From an uncultured Clostridia bacterium (GTDB lineage Bacteria; Bacillota; Clostridia; Oscillospirales; Acutalibacteraceae): DNA of 35,759 bases. The stretch is from positions 1-35,759 of the forward strand of contig CALWJA010000065.1 in assembly GCA_944380875.1 (NCBI GenBank). Direction: 5' to 3'. Positions 15,432-23,473 of this stretch are shown piece by piece. The translations under genes and the position numbers were made by a program. Each line of letters begins with the position of its first letter. Within the stretch, counting starts at the first letter, position 1. The notes under the pieces were generated by a model that did not search any database, was not told the origin of the DNA, and saw only the letters and a list, made by a program, of their open reading frames with translations.

Positions 15432-16019
15432 TCATCGGGAAATATGGACAGGCGGCAATCCTTCTGCCTCCAGCCTTCTTACCCGCCGTATCACTTCCGC
15501 TACCGGCAGCCCTACGATGGTAAAATAGTCCCCCCGGATGGCTTTTACCAAAACACAACCTTTCCCCTGGATCCCATAGGCCCCGGCCTTATCCATAGGT
15601 TCTCCCGTTTCAATATACGCCTGTATCTCCTCAGGAGAAAGGGGATAAAATTCCACCTCTGCGGCGCTTAGGAAGCTCTCGCTCCCCTCCGCCATACGCA
15701 GGCAGCAGCCCGTATATACCGTATGCACTTTGCCGGAAAGAGCGGAAAGCATAGTAAAAGCTTCCTCCCGGGAAGAGGGCTTTCCCAACACCTGATCTCC
15801 CAACGCCACCAATGTATCAGCACCCAGGATGATATCTCCCGGGCCGGGATTCTTCTCTGCGGCAAAAGCCTTTCGTCTGGCCAGCTCCTGCACCAGTTCC
15901 CCGGGAGAAAGCTCCGGCGGGCGGCTCTCATCTCCATGGGAAAGGATACATGTAAACGGAATCCCGACCCTTTCCAACAATTCCCGCCGTCTGGGCGACG
16001 ATGAAGCCAAATACAGCAT
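15432..16019 (-). CDS. maf: Maf family nucleotide pyrophosphatase, 195 aa
   Basis: Maf proteins hydrolyse non-canonical or modified nucleoside triphosphates (dTTP/UTP-type or m7GTP-type) to monophosphates; overexpression blocks septation in Bacillus. The sequence opens LYLASSSPRRRELLERVG, has GADTLVALGDQVLGKP with the catalytic Asp, and GAYGIQGKG near residue 148, all diagnostic, and the length is standard. It is the last gene of the minus-strand run from zapA, about 94 bases after the DUF4321 gene, and ends at a strong terminator. The maf-DUF4321 neighbourhood is common in Clostridia. Confidence 0.95.
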   Translation of the reverse strand: MLYLASSSPRRRELLERVGIPFTCILSHGDESRPPELSPGELVQELARRKAFAAEKNPGPGDIILGADTLVALGDQVLGKPSSREEAFTMLSALSGKVHTVYTGCCLRMAEGSESFLSAAEVEFYPLSPEEIQAYIETGEPMDKAGAYGIQGKGCVLVKAIRGDYFTIVGLPVAEVIRRVRRLEAEGLPPVHISR

Positions 16020-16113
16020 TCTCTTTTCCCCTTTTCCTTATTTTCTATGGCCTTTGGAATAAAAGCCAGCCTATAGCATTGCCTGTATTTCCCAAATGGA
16101 AAATCCGGGATCT

Positions 16114-16380
16114 TTAATCTTTCACATGAATGCGGCTGTATATAAGAATAGCGACTAAAAGAAGGATAGCCTGGGCGGTGTTCAAAGCGATCTTTGCCCC
16201 GAAGGTAAATTTCACGATAGCCAGATCCAGCGTGGTGGGATCAAGCCCAAAAGAGGCAGAAAGAGAGAGCCAATCCAGAAATGCCACATTGGCGCACACA
16301 TCCCCCAACGCCTTGCCCAGCACCACTGCCAATAGAAGCAGCACAATCAAAAGCAGAGTTTTTACCAAATTCCGTTTCAT
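16114..16380 (-). CDS. DUF4321 small membrane protein, 88 aa
   Basis: Start at ATG 16380 (GGGGG about a dozen bases upstream); a longer frame from 16446 adds non-conserved residues. There are two hydrophobic segments: near the N-terminus (KTLLLIVLLLLAVVLGKALG) and at the C-terminus (AQAILLLVAILIYSR). The central LSLSASFGLDPTTLDLAIVKFTFG is the characteristic DUF4321 stretch. Such proteins are found beside maf and mre genes in Clostridia; the function is unknown. The context suggests a link with cell-envelope growth, but that is inference. Confidence 0.8.
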   Translation of the reverse strand: MKRNLVKTLLLIVLLLLAVVLGKALGDVCANVAFLDWLSLSASFGLDPTTLDLAIVKFTFGAKIALNTAQAILLLVAILIYSRIHVKD

Positions 16381-16472
16381 ACTTTCCGGATCCCCCTTAT
16401 ATATTGGCAAGCAAGCCGGTATCTTCCGGCTTCTGCCCCTTTCCATTGCGTTTTCGGCCCAGATGGGCTTTT

Positions 16473-16973
16473 TTACAGTTTCCCCGTGGAACCAAAGCCC
16501 CCTTCTCCACGGGCGGTTTCATCCAGTTCCTCCGTTTCCAGAAGGGGCAAAACCGCTACCGGCATGACCACCATCTGGGCAATCCGCTCTCCGGGCTGAA
16601 TGGTGTAAGGATCTTTTCCTACATTGCAGAGCCCTACGCAGATCTCCCCTCTGTAGTCGCTGTCTACAACGCCCACGCCGTTGGAAAGGCAGATTCCATG
16701 CTTTACCCCCAGCCCGCTGCGAGCAAACAGAAAAATAGCCAGATCGGGCCCCGGCAGCGCCGCCGCTATACCGGTGGGAACCTTCACCAAATCGCCGGGA
16801 GCTACGGTTATAGGCTCCTGCATGCAGGCGCAAAGATCCATCCCCGCGGAGCCTTCCGTAGCCCTGCTGGGCAAAACCGCCCCCGAGCGGACACGCTTTA
16901 CACGAAGGACCCCGGTTTTTTCCCCTTTGTTTTTGCAGCTTTCTTTTTCTTCCATACGCTCTGTCTGATGCAT
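16473..16973 (-). CDS. dut: dUTP diphosphatase (dUTPase), 166 aa
   Basis: Hydrolyses dUTP to dUMP, keeping uracil out of DNA and feeding dTMP synthesis. All five trimeric-dUTPase motifs are present: SAGMDL, ARSGLG, GVVDSDYRGEI (catalytic Asp), GERIAQMV and GEGGFGSTG. ATG 16973 is preferred because the preceding gene's stop codon lies 7 bases upstream and AGAAGG overlaps it, which suggests translational coupling with the U32 gene. About 20 charged residues (EEKESCKNKGEK) precede the usual family start. A longer in-frame extension to 17168 overlaps the U32 gene and is rejected. Confidence 0.95.
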   Translation of the reverse strand: MHQTERMEEKESCKNKGEKTGVLRVKRVRSGAVLPSRATEGSAGMDLCACMQEPITVAPGDLVKVPTGIAAALPGPDLAIFLFARSGLGVKHGICLSNGVGVVDSDYRGEICVGLCNVGKDPYTIQPGERIAQMVVMPVAVLPLLETEELDETARGEGGFGSTGKL

Positions 16974-16980
16974 GTACCTT

Positions 16981-19122
16981 CTATCCTTTCTTTCCTTCTC
17001 CCGTTCCAAACCCCCGGCGGGAAAGTCCCCGGGTATACTCGCCTTCCGGCGCTCCTCCGGCAAGATACCGGCGCAGGATGGCCGCCTGCTCTTCTTCGCT
17101 CTCCGTAGTAAACCGCAAAACGCCGAAATCCAGGCTGCGGAAGGATGCAAGCATGTCCGAAAGCTCAAGCGGCAGGAAATTTAATACTTCCGAACAGCTT
17201 CCCGTGCACTGCACCGGGAAGCGAATACCTTTTCTATCCGTCAGCCAGGGGGTCTTCCCTGTTTTTTTACAGTTCAGGCATCCGGAAGGTCCGTTTGCCG
17301 CAGGGCAGTTCCTTGTGAGCATCAAAGGCAGCCTTCCGTATACCAGCACGCCTCTGGGAATATCTCCACCCAGCCGGTATGCCTGAGGAAGGGTAAGCTC
17401 ATAGCTCAGCTCCGTATCCGCAAGCCCCCATTCTTCCAAAAACAGCAAAGACTGGCTGTTGACAGCATTCAGAGAAAACCCTCCATGGACGCAAAGCCCT
17501 AGATCCTTGGCGATCCGGAAAGCGCCGATATTTCCGGCCCAAACGTGGGAGAATCCTCGTTCCTTCCAAAGCCGAAGCTTTTCCACAGCCTTCTTTTCCA
17601 TGCCGAAAAGGCCTCTGGGGATCTCAAGTCCCAGGATAAATCCTTCTTCCCGCAGCCTATCCCACGTATCCGGTTCCGTTTCCCAGGGAATGTAGCACAG
17701 CTGGCAGGAACGGGCTTCTCCGGGAAGATTTCCGGAGGGAAACCGGGCCCGCAGAGGAAGGGAACCTTCCTTTGCCTTATGGGGAGTTACCTGCAGAAGC
17801 TTCTGGGCTTCTTCCTCCCCCGCAAAAGGTATAGAGGGTCTTTCTTCCCTTTTTTGCAGCAGTGTTTCCAGCGCCTCCCGGCGGAGATGATTTAAGGAGG
17901 AGAGAGGCAGGGAAAGACCCTCTCCCAAACGGAGAGAAAAGGATTCCACCCGGAAAGGAGTTCCCCCTGTTTTGCAAAGCTGTTCTCGGCAGCGGCTTTC
18001 CTCAAGGGCACGGTTGCGGGCCGCCTCGGGGACCTGCCCCGAAACCGTCACTTTTCGCCCCTCCCCATCTTCTACTGTAAGGCGGGAGGGTTCTCCCGGC
18101 AAAAAAGACGCCTCCATCCGCAGAGGTACCCTCTGGGCTTCTTCCCGGTAAAGCCCCCGGAGAGCACCGAACACCTGGGAAGAAGCGGCTTCCACGTCCT
18201 CCTTGGAGCGGATGCCGAACATATCCCGTCCCCGTTTCCCGTCCGGATAGCCGCTGGTGAAACCGGAACGGGAAAAAACAGCCTCTAAATTTTCCGTCAA
18301 CTCCTTTGGAACGGCTTTTCCATCCGCTGCCAGGCGGCAGGCGGAAACAGCGGCCGCCACATATTCCGGCCGTTTCATGCGGCCTTCAATTTTCGCGCAC
18401 ACAATCCCGGCTCGAGACAGATCCCCCATCCGCCGGATCATGGAAAGATCCTTGAGACTTAAATCGTGCCCCGTTCCTCCCGGGCAGGAAAATGGCAGGC
18501 GGCAGGGCTGGGCGCAAAGGCCCCTGTTGCCGCTTCTGCCCCCCAGAACAGAACTCATATAGCACTGCCCGGAAACGGACATGCAAAGGGCCCCATGGAC
18601 GAAAGCTTCCAGCTCAATGGGTACTTCCTCGGAAACCTCTTTCATTTCGGAAAGGGACATTTCCCGGGAAAGAACCACTCTGGAGCATCCCGCTTCCCAT
18701 AAAGCCCGGGCGCCCCCGGGCGTGTGTATACTCATCTGGGTGGAGGCGTGAAGGGGCAGGCAGGGTGAAAGGCGTTTCAAAAGACGCAAAAGCCCCAGAT
18801 CCTGCACCAGGATGGCGTCCACCGGAAGAGAGGCGGCAAAGGACGCTGCCCGAATGGCTTCCGGAAGCTCGCTATCCAAAAGAAGGGTATTGAGGGCCAG
18901 ATACACCTTTACCCCCCGGCCATGGCAATACCGAACTGCCTGCCGAAGCTCCTCGTCTGAAAAATTGCGGGCATTGGCCCTGGCGGAAAAATGGCTGCCG
19001 CCCAAGTATACGGCGTCCGCTCCCGAGCGCACGGCAGCCTCCAGGCTCTCCATGGATCCTGCGGGCGCCAGAATCTCCATAGCTGTTCCGCACTCCTCCC
19101 GCTGTATGTTCCCTTTTTTCAC
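16981..19122 (-). CDS. U32 family peptidase / RlhA-like protein, 713 aa
   Basis: The N-terminal domain reads MEILAPAGSMESLEAAVRSG and DAVYLGG, then the U32 signature E-A-F-V-H-G-A-L-C-M-S-V-S-G-Q-C-Y-M-S, followed by NRGLCAQPCR with cysteines usually binding an Fe-S cluster. The C-terminal half matches the long, DUF3656-containing form of the family. E. coli RlhA of this family hydroxylates 23S rRNA C2501; others act in ubiquinone or tRNA hydroxylation, so true peptidase activity is doubtful. A GTG start at 19122 has AAGGAGG 7 bases upstream; an internal ATG at 19080 is the usual family start and has GGGAGGAG at longer spacing. Placed between zapA and dut on the same strand. Confidence 0.9.
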   Translation of the reverse strand: MKKGNIQREECGTAMEILAPAGSMESLEAAVRSGADAVYLGGSHFSARANARNFSDEELRQAVRYCHGRGVKVYLALNTLLLDSELPEAIRAASFAASLPVDAILVQDLGLLRLLKRLSPCLPLHASTQMSIHTPGGARALWEAGCSRVVLSREMSLSEMKEVSEEVPIELEAFVHGALCMSVSGQCYMSSVLGGRSGNRGLCAQPCRLPFSCPGGTGHDLSLKDLSMIRRMGDLSRAGIVCAKIEGRMKRPEYVAAAVSACRLAADGKAVPKELTENLEAVFSRSGFTSGYPDGKRGRDMFGIRSKEDVEAASSQVFGALRGLYREEAQRVPLRMEASFLPGEPSRLTVEDGEGRKVTVSGQVPEAARNRALEESRCREQLCKTGGTPFRVESFSLRLGEGLSLPLSSLNHLRREALETLLQKREERPSIPFAGEEEAQKLLQVTPHKAKEGSLPLRARFPSGNLPGEARSCQLCYIPWETEPDTWDRLREEGFILGLEIPRGLFGMEKKAVEKLRLWKERGFSHVWAGNIGAFRIAKDLGLCVHGGFSLNAVNSQSLLFLEEWGLADTELSYELTLPQAYRLGGDIPRGVLVYGRLPLMLTRNCPAANGPSGCLNCKKTGKTPWLTDRKGIRFPVQCTGSCSEVLNFLPLELSDMLASFRSLDFGVLRFTTESEEEQAAILRRYLAGGAPEGEYTRGLSRRGFGTGEGKKG

Positions 19123-19151
19123 GACTGTTCCTCCTTACCGGCAGAAAAGAA

Positions 19152-19188
19152 GCCGCAGCACACCCGTTCCGCCGGGATATGCTGCGGC
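19152..19188 (-). terminator. Intergenic hairpin between zapA and the U32 gene
   Basis: GCCGCAGCA (19152-19160) and TGCTGCGGC (19180-19188) form a perfect 9-bp stem with a further CCCG/CGGG pair inside; on the minus strand TTCTTTTCTG follows. It may attenuate readthrough from zapA or protect an RNA end. Confidence 0.5.
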
Positions 19189-19226
19189 AGGGTTCCATTT
19201 TCTTTGTCCCTTCGTTTCGAGGAATT

Positions 19227-19736
19227 TTATTTTTCCTGCCCGTGGTCTTCGAAAAAGCTCATAAAGCCTTCCTGTTCCTGCAACTCGCTGCTCTTTACAG
19301 CCGGGCGGGAATAGCTTCCCGTCTTAGCGGCCTGCTGCACAGGAGCTTCTGCCGGGTGTGCCGCGGCAGCGGGAGACGCTCCCTCCCCTTCGCCGGAAAG
19401 GCGGCTTCTGAGGGTCTGGATCTCCCGGCGGAGGCGCTCGATTTCCCTGCGGGATTCATCGGCTTCCATCCTGGATTTGGAAGAATCCTCCAGATAGTCC
19501 CGAATCTGGGAACGGAGATTGTCCGCAGAATCTTTTGCTTTACGGGCATCATCACAAAAACTCAGGGCGGCGATCACGGCGGCCATGGTAGTGGAGACCC
19601 TGTCGTTTTTCGCCATAACCCCATTCATAGCTTTCTGCACCTCATCCCCTACGGAAAGCACGTAGGATTCCGGATCATCGGAACCGACTACACATTCAAT
19701 CCCGCAGATTGTAAGATGTACTTTATTTTTATTCAA
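19227..19736 (-). CDS. zapA: Cell division protein ZapA-like, 169 aa
   Basis: ZapA bundles FtsZ filaments at the division ring. The N-terminal about 95 residues match the domain: KVHLTICGIECVVGSDDPESY, VLSVGDEVQKAMNG, and the helix MAAVIAALSFCDDARKAKDS. A coiled coil follows (about 80-120, ESRREIERLRREIQTLRSRL). The Ala/Pro-rich tail ends in EGFMSFFEDHGQEK. At 169 residues it is about twice the length of minimal ZapA; extended, tailed forms are common in Clostridia. The start is TTG at 19736 (AAAGGG 8 bases upstream, and the homology starts here); GTG 19745 is an alternative. It heads the zapA-U32-dut-DUF4321-maf run. Confidence 0.87.
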   Translation of the reverse strand: MNKNKVHLTICGIECVVGSDDPESYVLSVGDEVQKAMNGVMAKNDRVSTTMAAVIAALSFCDDARKAKDSADNLRSQIRDYLEDSSKSRMEADESRREIERLRREIQTLRSRLSGEGEGASPAAAAHPAEAPVQQAAKTGSYSRPAVKSSELQEQEGFMSFFEDHGQEK

Positions 19737-20169
19737 TGGTGTCACCCTTTCTTCATTCCCGCGCTTTAGGCCGGCATATATTCGGCGTATGCCGCAAATG
19801 CCGGCAAAAGTATACAACATGGCTGCGGCGCAAAATATGTATGTGTATATTGCCGCATCTGTATATTCCTTTTTATTATAGACTGTTTTTCCTCATTACG
19901 GAAGCCCCTTTTCAAGATTTCCCCTATATCGTATATATAAATTCTGTTAAATCCTGTTTAGGAAAGCAGGCAAAAAAATGTAGATTCTAATGATCCATTT
20001 TTCATCCACGCATATATTAAAAAACATTTTTATGTATATTGCACAAAATATAACGATATATTTTCTTTAATGAATATTTTTAGTTTCTTGTGTAAAATCT
20101 CTGAAAAATCCCATTGGAACGGTGATTTCTGGCAGTTTCCCATATTTTTTAAATCTCTGTTTCCGCGTA
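19737..20169. other. AT-rich divergent spacer, no gene seen
   Basis: This stretch separates zapA (-) from the glycogen phosphorylase promoter (+). Its middle (about 19850-20100) is strongly AT-rich. It holds several imperfect TATAAT-like boxes on both strands but no convincing zapA promoter, and no reading frame with a ribosome site. Confidence 0.4.
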
Positions 20170-20198
20170 TTGAATATTCCCGTATTTTGGTATATAAT
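20170..20198 (+). promoter_or_regulatory. Promoter of glycogen phosphorylase
   Basis: TTGAAT (20170-20175) and a perfect TATAAT (20193-20198) lie 17 bases apart. Transcription should start near 20205, giving a leader of about 190 bases. Confidence 0.7.
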
Positions 20199-20234
20199 AA
20201 ACATATTCCTTTACAAACGCCGTATGGAACGAAG

Positions 20235-20297
20235 CGGGAGACAGAAAAGCTTCAGAAGGGTACATTCTGCGCCCTGCAATCTTTTTGTCTCCGTTTT
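20235..20297 (+). promoter_or_regulatory. Leader stem-loop upstream of glgP, possible attenuator
   Basis: CGGGAGACA with following GAAAA (20235-20248) pairs, with two bulges, with CTTTTTGTCTCCG (20281-20293), and TTTTC follows at once. The loop contains a second pairing (CAGAA...TTCTG). The shape resembles an intrinsic terminator placed before the gene. Confidence 0.4.
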
Positions 20298-20395
20298 CTC
20301 CGTTTAGGCGATACTTGTATTCTCATTCACCTTTCCCTCCCCTTCCGGGGCCAAAGGATAGGATGAAAATTCATGGAGAAGGACGGATCTTTCTT

Positions 20396-22843
20396 ATGAA
20401 CTATATGCTGTCTGTTAAAGAAATTCGAAGTCAAATCGTAGACCGGCTGTATCACAGCTTCGGTGTAAGCCCCGAAAACGCCACCTACGAACATTATTAT
20501 AAGGCGGTTGCCCTTGTCCTTGGGGACATGATGAGCCGCGGGCGTACCGAAACAAAGCATGAAGCCCAGGATACGGGCACAAAGCAGATTTATTACCTCT
20601 GCATGGAATTTTTGATGGGGCGTTCCCTGAAAAACACCCTTTTTAACCTGCACCTTACAGAACATTTCCGGGAAGCCTTAAAAGAACTGGAAATCAATCT
20701 GGACGATCTTTACGAGCAGGAACCCGACGCAGGTCTGGGAAACGGCGGGCTTGGAAGGCTGGCTGCCTGCTTCCTGGACGGTTTGGCCTCCCAGGGGTAT
20801 CCCGCCATCGGATACAGCCTTCTGTATGAATACGGCATTTTCCGCCAGAAACTGGTGGACGGCTGGCAGACCGAGCTGCCGGATTTCTGGCTGCCCGGCG
20901 GCAAGGTATGGCTCCATGAAGTGCCGGAAAAGGCTGTGGAAGTCCATTTCGACGGCCATATTGAAGAAAGCTGGAACAACCAGTATCACGTAGTTCGCCA
21001 TAAGGACTATACCAATGTGCTGGCCGTTCCCTACGATATGTTTGTGGCCGGGCTGGATGGGCGCAGCGTCAGCAAACTTCGCATCTGGGCTGCTCGCTCC
21101 CCGGAATTTGACATGAAGATGTTTAACTCCGGCAACTATATGCGCGCCATGGAGCAGAACGCCATGGCCGAAGTGATTACAAAAGTGCTGTATCCGGAAG
21201 ATAACCACCTGGAAGGCAAGAGTCTCCGTCTTTCCCAGCAGTATTTCCTGGTATCCGCAACCATACAGGATATTATCCGCCGGCACCTCTTCAAATTCAG
21301 CACTCTGGATAATCTGCCGGATACGGTAGCCATCCATTTGAACGACACCCATCCGGTTCTGGCTGTGCCGGAAATGATGCGCATTATGCTGGATGAATGC
21401 GGTTACGGCTGGGATGAAGCCTGGGATATTGTCACCCGCACAATTGCGTATACCAACCATACTGTTATGGCGGAAGCGCTGGAGTGCTGGGGGCAGGATA
21501 TGTTCCGTCTCCGTCTGCCCCGCATTTATCAGATCGTGGAGGAAATCAACCGCCGCTTCTGCGCCAGCATGCATGAAAAAGGCGTCGACGGCTACAAGGT
21601 AGGCCGTATGGCTCCTCTCAACGACGGCTATGTAAAAATGGCCAATCTGGCCGTGGTAGCCTCCCATTCCGTAAACGGTGTTTCCGCTCTCCACAGCGAT
21701 ATCCTGAAGGACAGCGTTTTCCATGATTTCTATACGGAGATGCCCGAAAAGTTTACCAACGTTACAAACGGAATTGCCCACCGCCGCTGGCTTTGCCAGA
21801 GCAACCCGAAGCTGAGCTCCCTTATATCCTCGCTGATCGGGGACGGCTATATCCGGGATGCTGCCGAATTGAAAAAGCTGATGGCTTTCAAGGACGACAA
21901 AGCGGTATTAAAGCAGCTTTCGGAAATCAAGCTTGAAAATAAGAAACGGCTGGCGGAATATGTGAAAAAACAGAACGGAATTGAAATCGATCCCAATTCC
22001 GTATTCGATATGCAGGTTAAACGCATGCACGAATACAAACGCCAGCACCTGAACGCTCTGGAGATTCTTTCCACCTATCTGTGGCTGCGCCAAAATCCCA
22101 ATGCGGATTTCACGCCTCACACCTATATTTTCGGAGCCAAGAGTGCCCCCGGTTATTACTTTGCCAAACAGATGATCCGCTTCATCGTAAAGCTTGGGGA
22201 TCTCATCAATAACGATCCTCTTGTAAACAAGAAGATGAAAGTTGTATATGTGGAAAACTATTCCGTGTCCCTGGCGGAATTGATGATCCCCTCGGCGGAT
22301 ATCTCCGAGCAGATCTCCCTGGCAGGTACGGAAGCCAGCGGCACCAGCAACATGAAATTTATGATAAACGGCGCGGTTACCCTTGGTACCCTGGACGGCG
22401 CCAATGTAGAAATCCACGAATCCGTAGGCGATGATAATATCATCCTCTTCGGCATGACCACTCCCCAGGTGAACCAGTTGAAACAGCAGTGCTACCATCC
22501 GGAGCTGATCGCCCAAAACAGTCCTGTTGTGCGGGAAGCACTTGAATTCCTGCAGAAGGGCTTCGGCGGAGTGGATTTCCGGGATATCGTAAATTCTCTG
22601 CGCAATGTGGATCCCTATATGGTTCTGGCCGATTTCGATTCGTATTCCAAAGCTCGTAAAAACGCCGTGGAGCTTTACAAAAATCAGGAGCAGTGGCAGA
22701 AAATGTGCCTGGTGAATATCGCCAACGCAGGACGCTTCTCCGCAGACCGGGCTATCCGGGAGTATGCGGAAAATATCTGGCATGCTTCTCCCTTGGCGGA
22801 ACATCCCACAGAAAAGAAGCCGGCTTCCAAACGCCGCCGCTGA
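20396..22843 (+). CDS. glgP: Glycogen/starch (maltodextrin) phosphorylase, 815 aa
   Basis: Releases glucose-1-phosphate from the non-reducing ends of alpha-1,4-glucans using phosphate and pyridoxal phosphate. The family runs full length: YEQEPDAGLGNGGLGRLAAC near the N-terminus, HLNDTHPVLAVPEMMR, NVTNGIAHRRWL, and the PLP-lysine motif E-A-S-G-T-S-N-M-K-F followed by NGAVTLGTLDGANVEI. ATG 20396 gives 815 residues, the usual length. ATG 20363 has AAAGGA close upstream and is a possible alternative adding 11 residues. The short Lys/Pro/Arg tail (EKKPASKRRR) is basic. Transcribed alone, between its own promoter and the terminator at 22925; no other glycogen gene is nearby. Confidence 0.96.
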   Translation: MNYMLSVKEIRSQIVDRLYHSFGVSPENATYEHYYKAVALVLGDMMSRGRTETKHEAQDTGTKQIYYLCMEFLMGRSLKNTLFNLHLTEHFREALKELEINLDDLYEQEPDAGLGNGGLGRLAACFLDGLASQGYPAIGYSLLYEYGIFRQKLVDGWQTELPDFWLPGGKVWLHEVPEKAVEVHFDGHIEESWNNQYHVVRHKDYTNVLAVPYDMFVAGLDGRSVSKLRIWAARSPEFDMKMFNSGNYMRAMEQNAMAEVITKVLYPEDNHLEGKSLRLSQQYFLVSATIQDIIRRHLFKFSTLDNLPDTVAIHLNDTHPVLAVPEMMRIMLDECGYGWDEAWDIVTRTIAYTNHTVMAEALECWGQDMFRLRLPRIYQIVEEINRRFCASMHEKGVDGYKVGRMAPLNDGYVKMANLAVVASHSVNGVSALHSDILKDSVFHDFYTEMPEKFTNVTNGIAHRRWLCQSNPKLSSLISSLIGDGYIRDAAELKKLMAFKDDKAVLKQLSEIKLENKKRLAEYVKKQNGIEIDPNSVFDMQVKRMHEYKRQHLNALEILSTYLWLRQNPNADFTPHTYIFGAKSAPGYYFAKQMIRFIVKLGDLINNDPLVNKKMKVVYVENYSVSLAELMIPSADISEQISLAGTEASGTSNMKFMINGAVTLGTLDGANVEIHESVGDDNIILFGMTTPQVNQLKQQCYHPELIAQNSPVVREALEFLQKGFGGVDFRDIVNSLRNVDPYMVLADFDSYSKARKNAVELYKNQEQWQKMCLVNIANAGRFSADRAIREYAENIWHASPLAEHPTEKKPASKRRR

Positions 22844-22924
22844 ATGTTTCTAAAGTTTGTTTCCTCTGAAAACACGCATTTCTCCGGACTTTTTCCCTCT
22901 GGATAAATACCGGAAAATTTTCCC

Positions 22925-22952
22925 GAAAGGGGCCGCTGTTGCGGCCCCTTTC
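22925..22952 (+). terminator. Terminator hairpin after glgP
   Basis: A perfect 12-bp GC-rich stem (GAAAGGGGCCGC, TGTT loop, complement). The T tract is short (TTTC, inside the stem), so efficiency is uncertain. Confidence 0.65.
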
Positions 22953-23012
22953 CTGCGCCCGGTTCTTTCCGGATTTTCCATACAAAAAATCTTCTCCCGG
23001 GAATTATCTACC

Positions 23013-23071
23013 AGACGCAGCGATCCTGTCGGCGACCCGGCAATCGTAGTCTCTGTGCTGTTTATAGCCAC
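23013..23071. other. Compact inverted-repeat element of unknown nature
   Basis: Nested pairs AGAC/GTCT (23013-23016 with 23049-23052), CGAT/ATCG (23021-23024 with 23043-23046) and GTC/GAC (23028-23036) form one hairpin. GTGCT...AGCCAC (23055-23071) forms a second next to it. The element is far more GC-rich than the surrounding spacer (22953-23211) and belongs to no gene seen. It could be a small structured RNA on either strand or a protein-binding site. Confidence 0.4.
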
Positions 23072-23211
23072 GTTTTGATTATTTTCTTTCGGAGATGCCA
23101 TACTGTTCTATATACAGAAGGATTTATTATCTTTCTCGGGGAAATAGGAGGTAAAAAAGTGCTTTCCATCCAAAATTTTCAAATTTTCCCCGTAAGTTCA
23201 CAATTTTTTCA

Positions 23212-23240
23212 TTGTGTATATTTGCCAATGAGGGTATAAT
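23212..23240 (+). promoter_or_regulatory. Candidate promoter of the mreB cluster
   Basis: TTGTGT (23212-23217) and a perfect TATAAT (23235-23240) are 17 bases apart, which predicts a leader of about 225 bases before mreB. Confidence 0.55.
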
Positions 23241-23251
23241 ATCTTTGTATT

Positions 23252-23340
23252 GTGTCCGAGAGAAGGCGGGCTTATCTCTGTATTTCCTTTCTTCTTATAG
23301 ATTGGAGAAAACCGGCCGTCTGCATTGCCGTATCGGACAC
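23252..23340 (+). promoter_or_regulatory. Structured leader of mreB
   Basis: GTGTCCGA (23252-23259), just after the predicted transcription start, is exactly complementary to TCGGACAC (23333-23340). Inside lies GAGAGA...TCTCT. A direct repeat TGGTTTTCAAAA occurs at 23375-23386 and 23413-23424, and a small AAAAGG-AAG-CCTTTT hairpin at 23399-23413. Confidence 0.4.
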
Positions 23341-23473
23341 GGAGCCACATTCAGCAATTATCTTCTGCACACACTGGTTTTCAAAAAAATTAAAATAAAA
23401 AAGGAAGCCTTTTGGTTTTCAAAATGTTTGCCCGCTGTCTGAGAGGCAGCTAGCGAAAGGGGTAGAAACACAC

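Noticed and set aside
20678-21781. 367-residue open frame antisense to glgP
   Set aside because: It lies wholly within the glycogen phosphorylase gene and its composition is that of a shadow frame.
22850-23101. Short open frames on both strands in the glgP-mreB spacer as possible small proteins
   Set aside because: Neither strand offers a ribosome site, and both frames run through the terminator hairpin at 22925; the structured element at 23013 is the better explanation of the conservation-like look.
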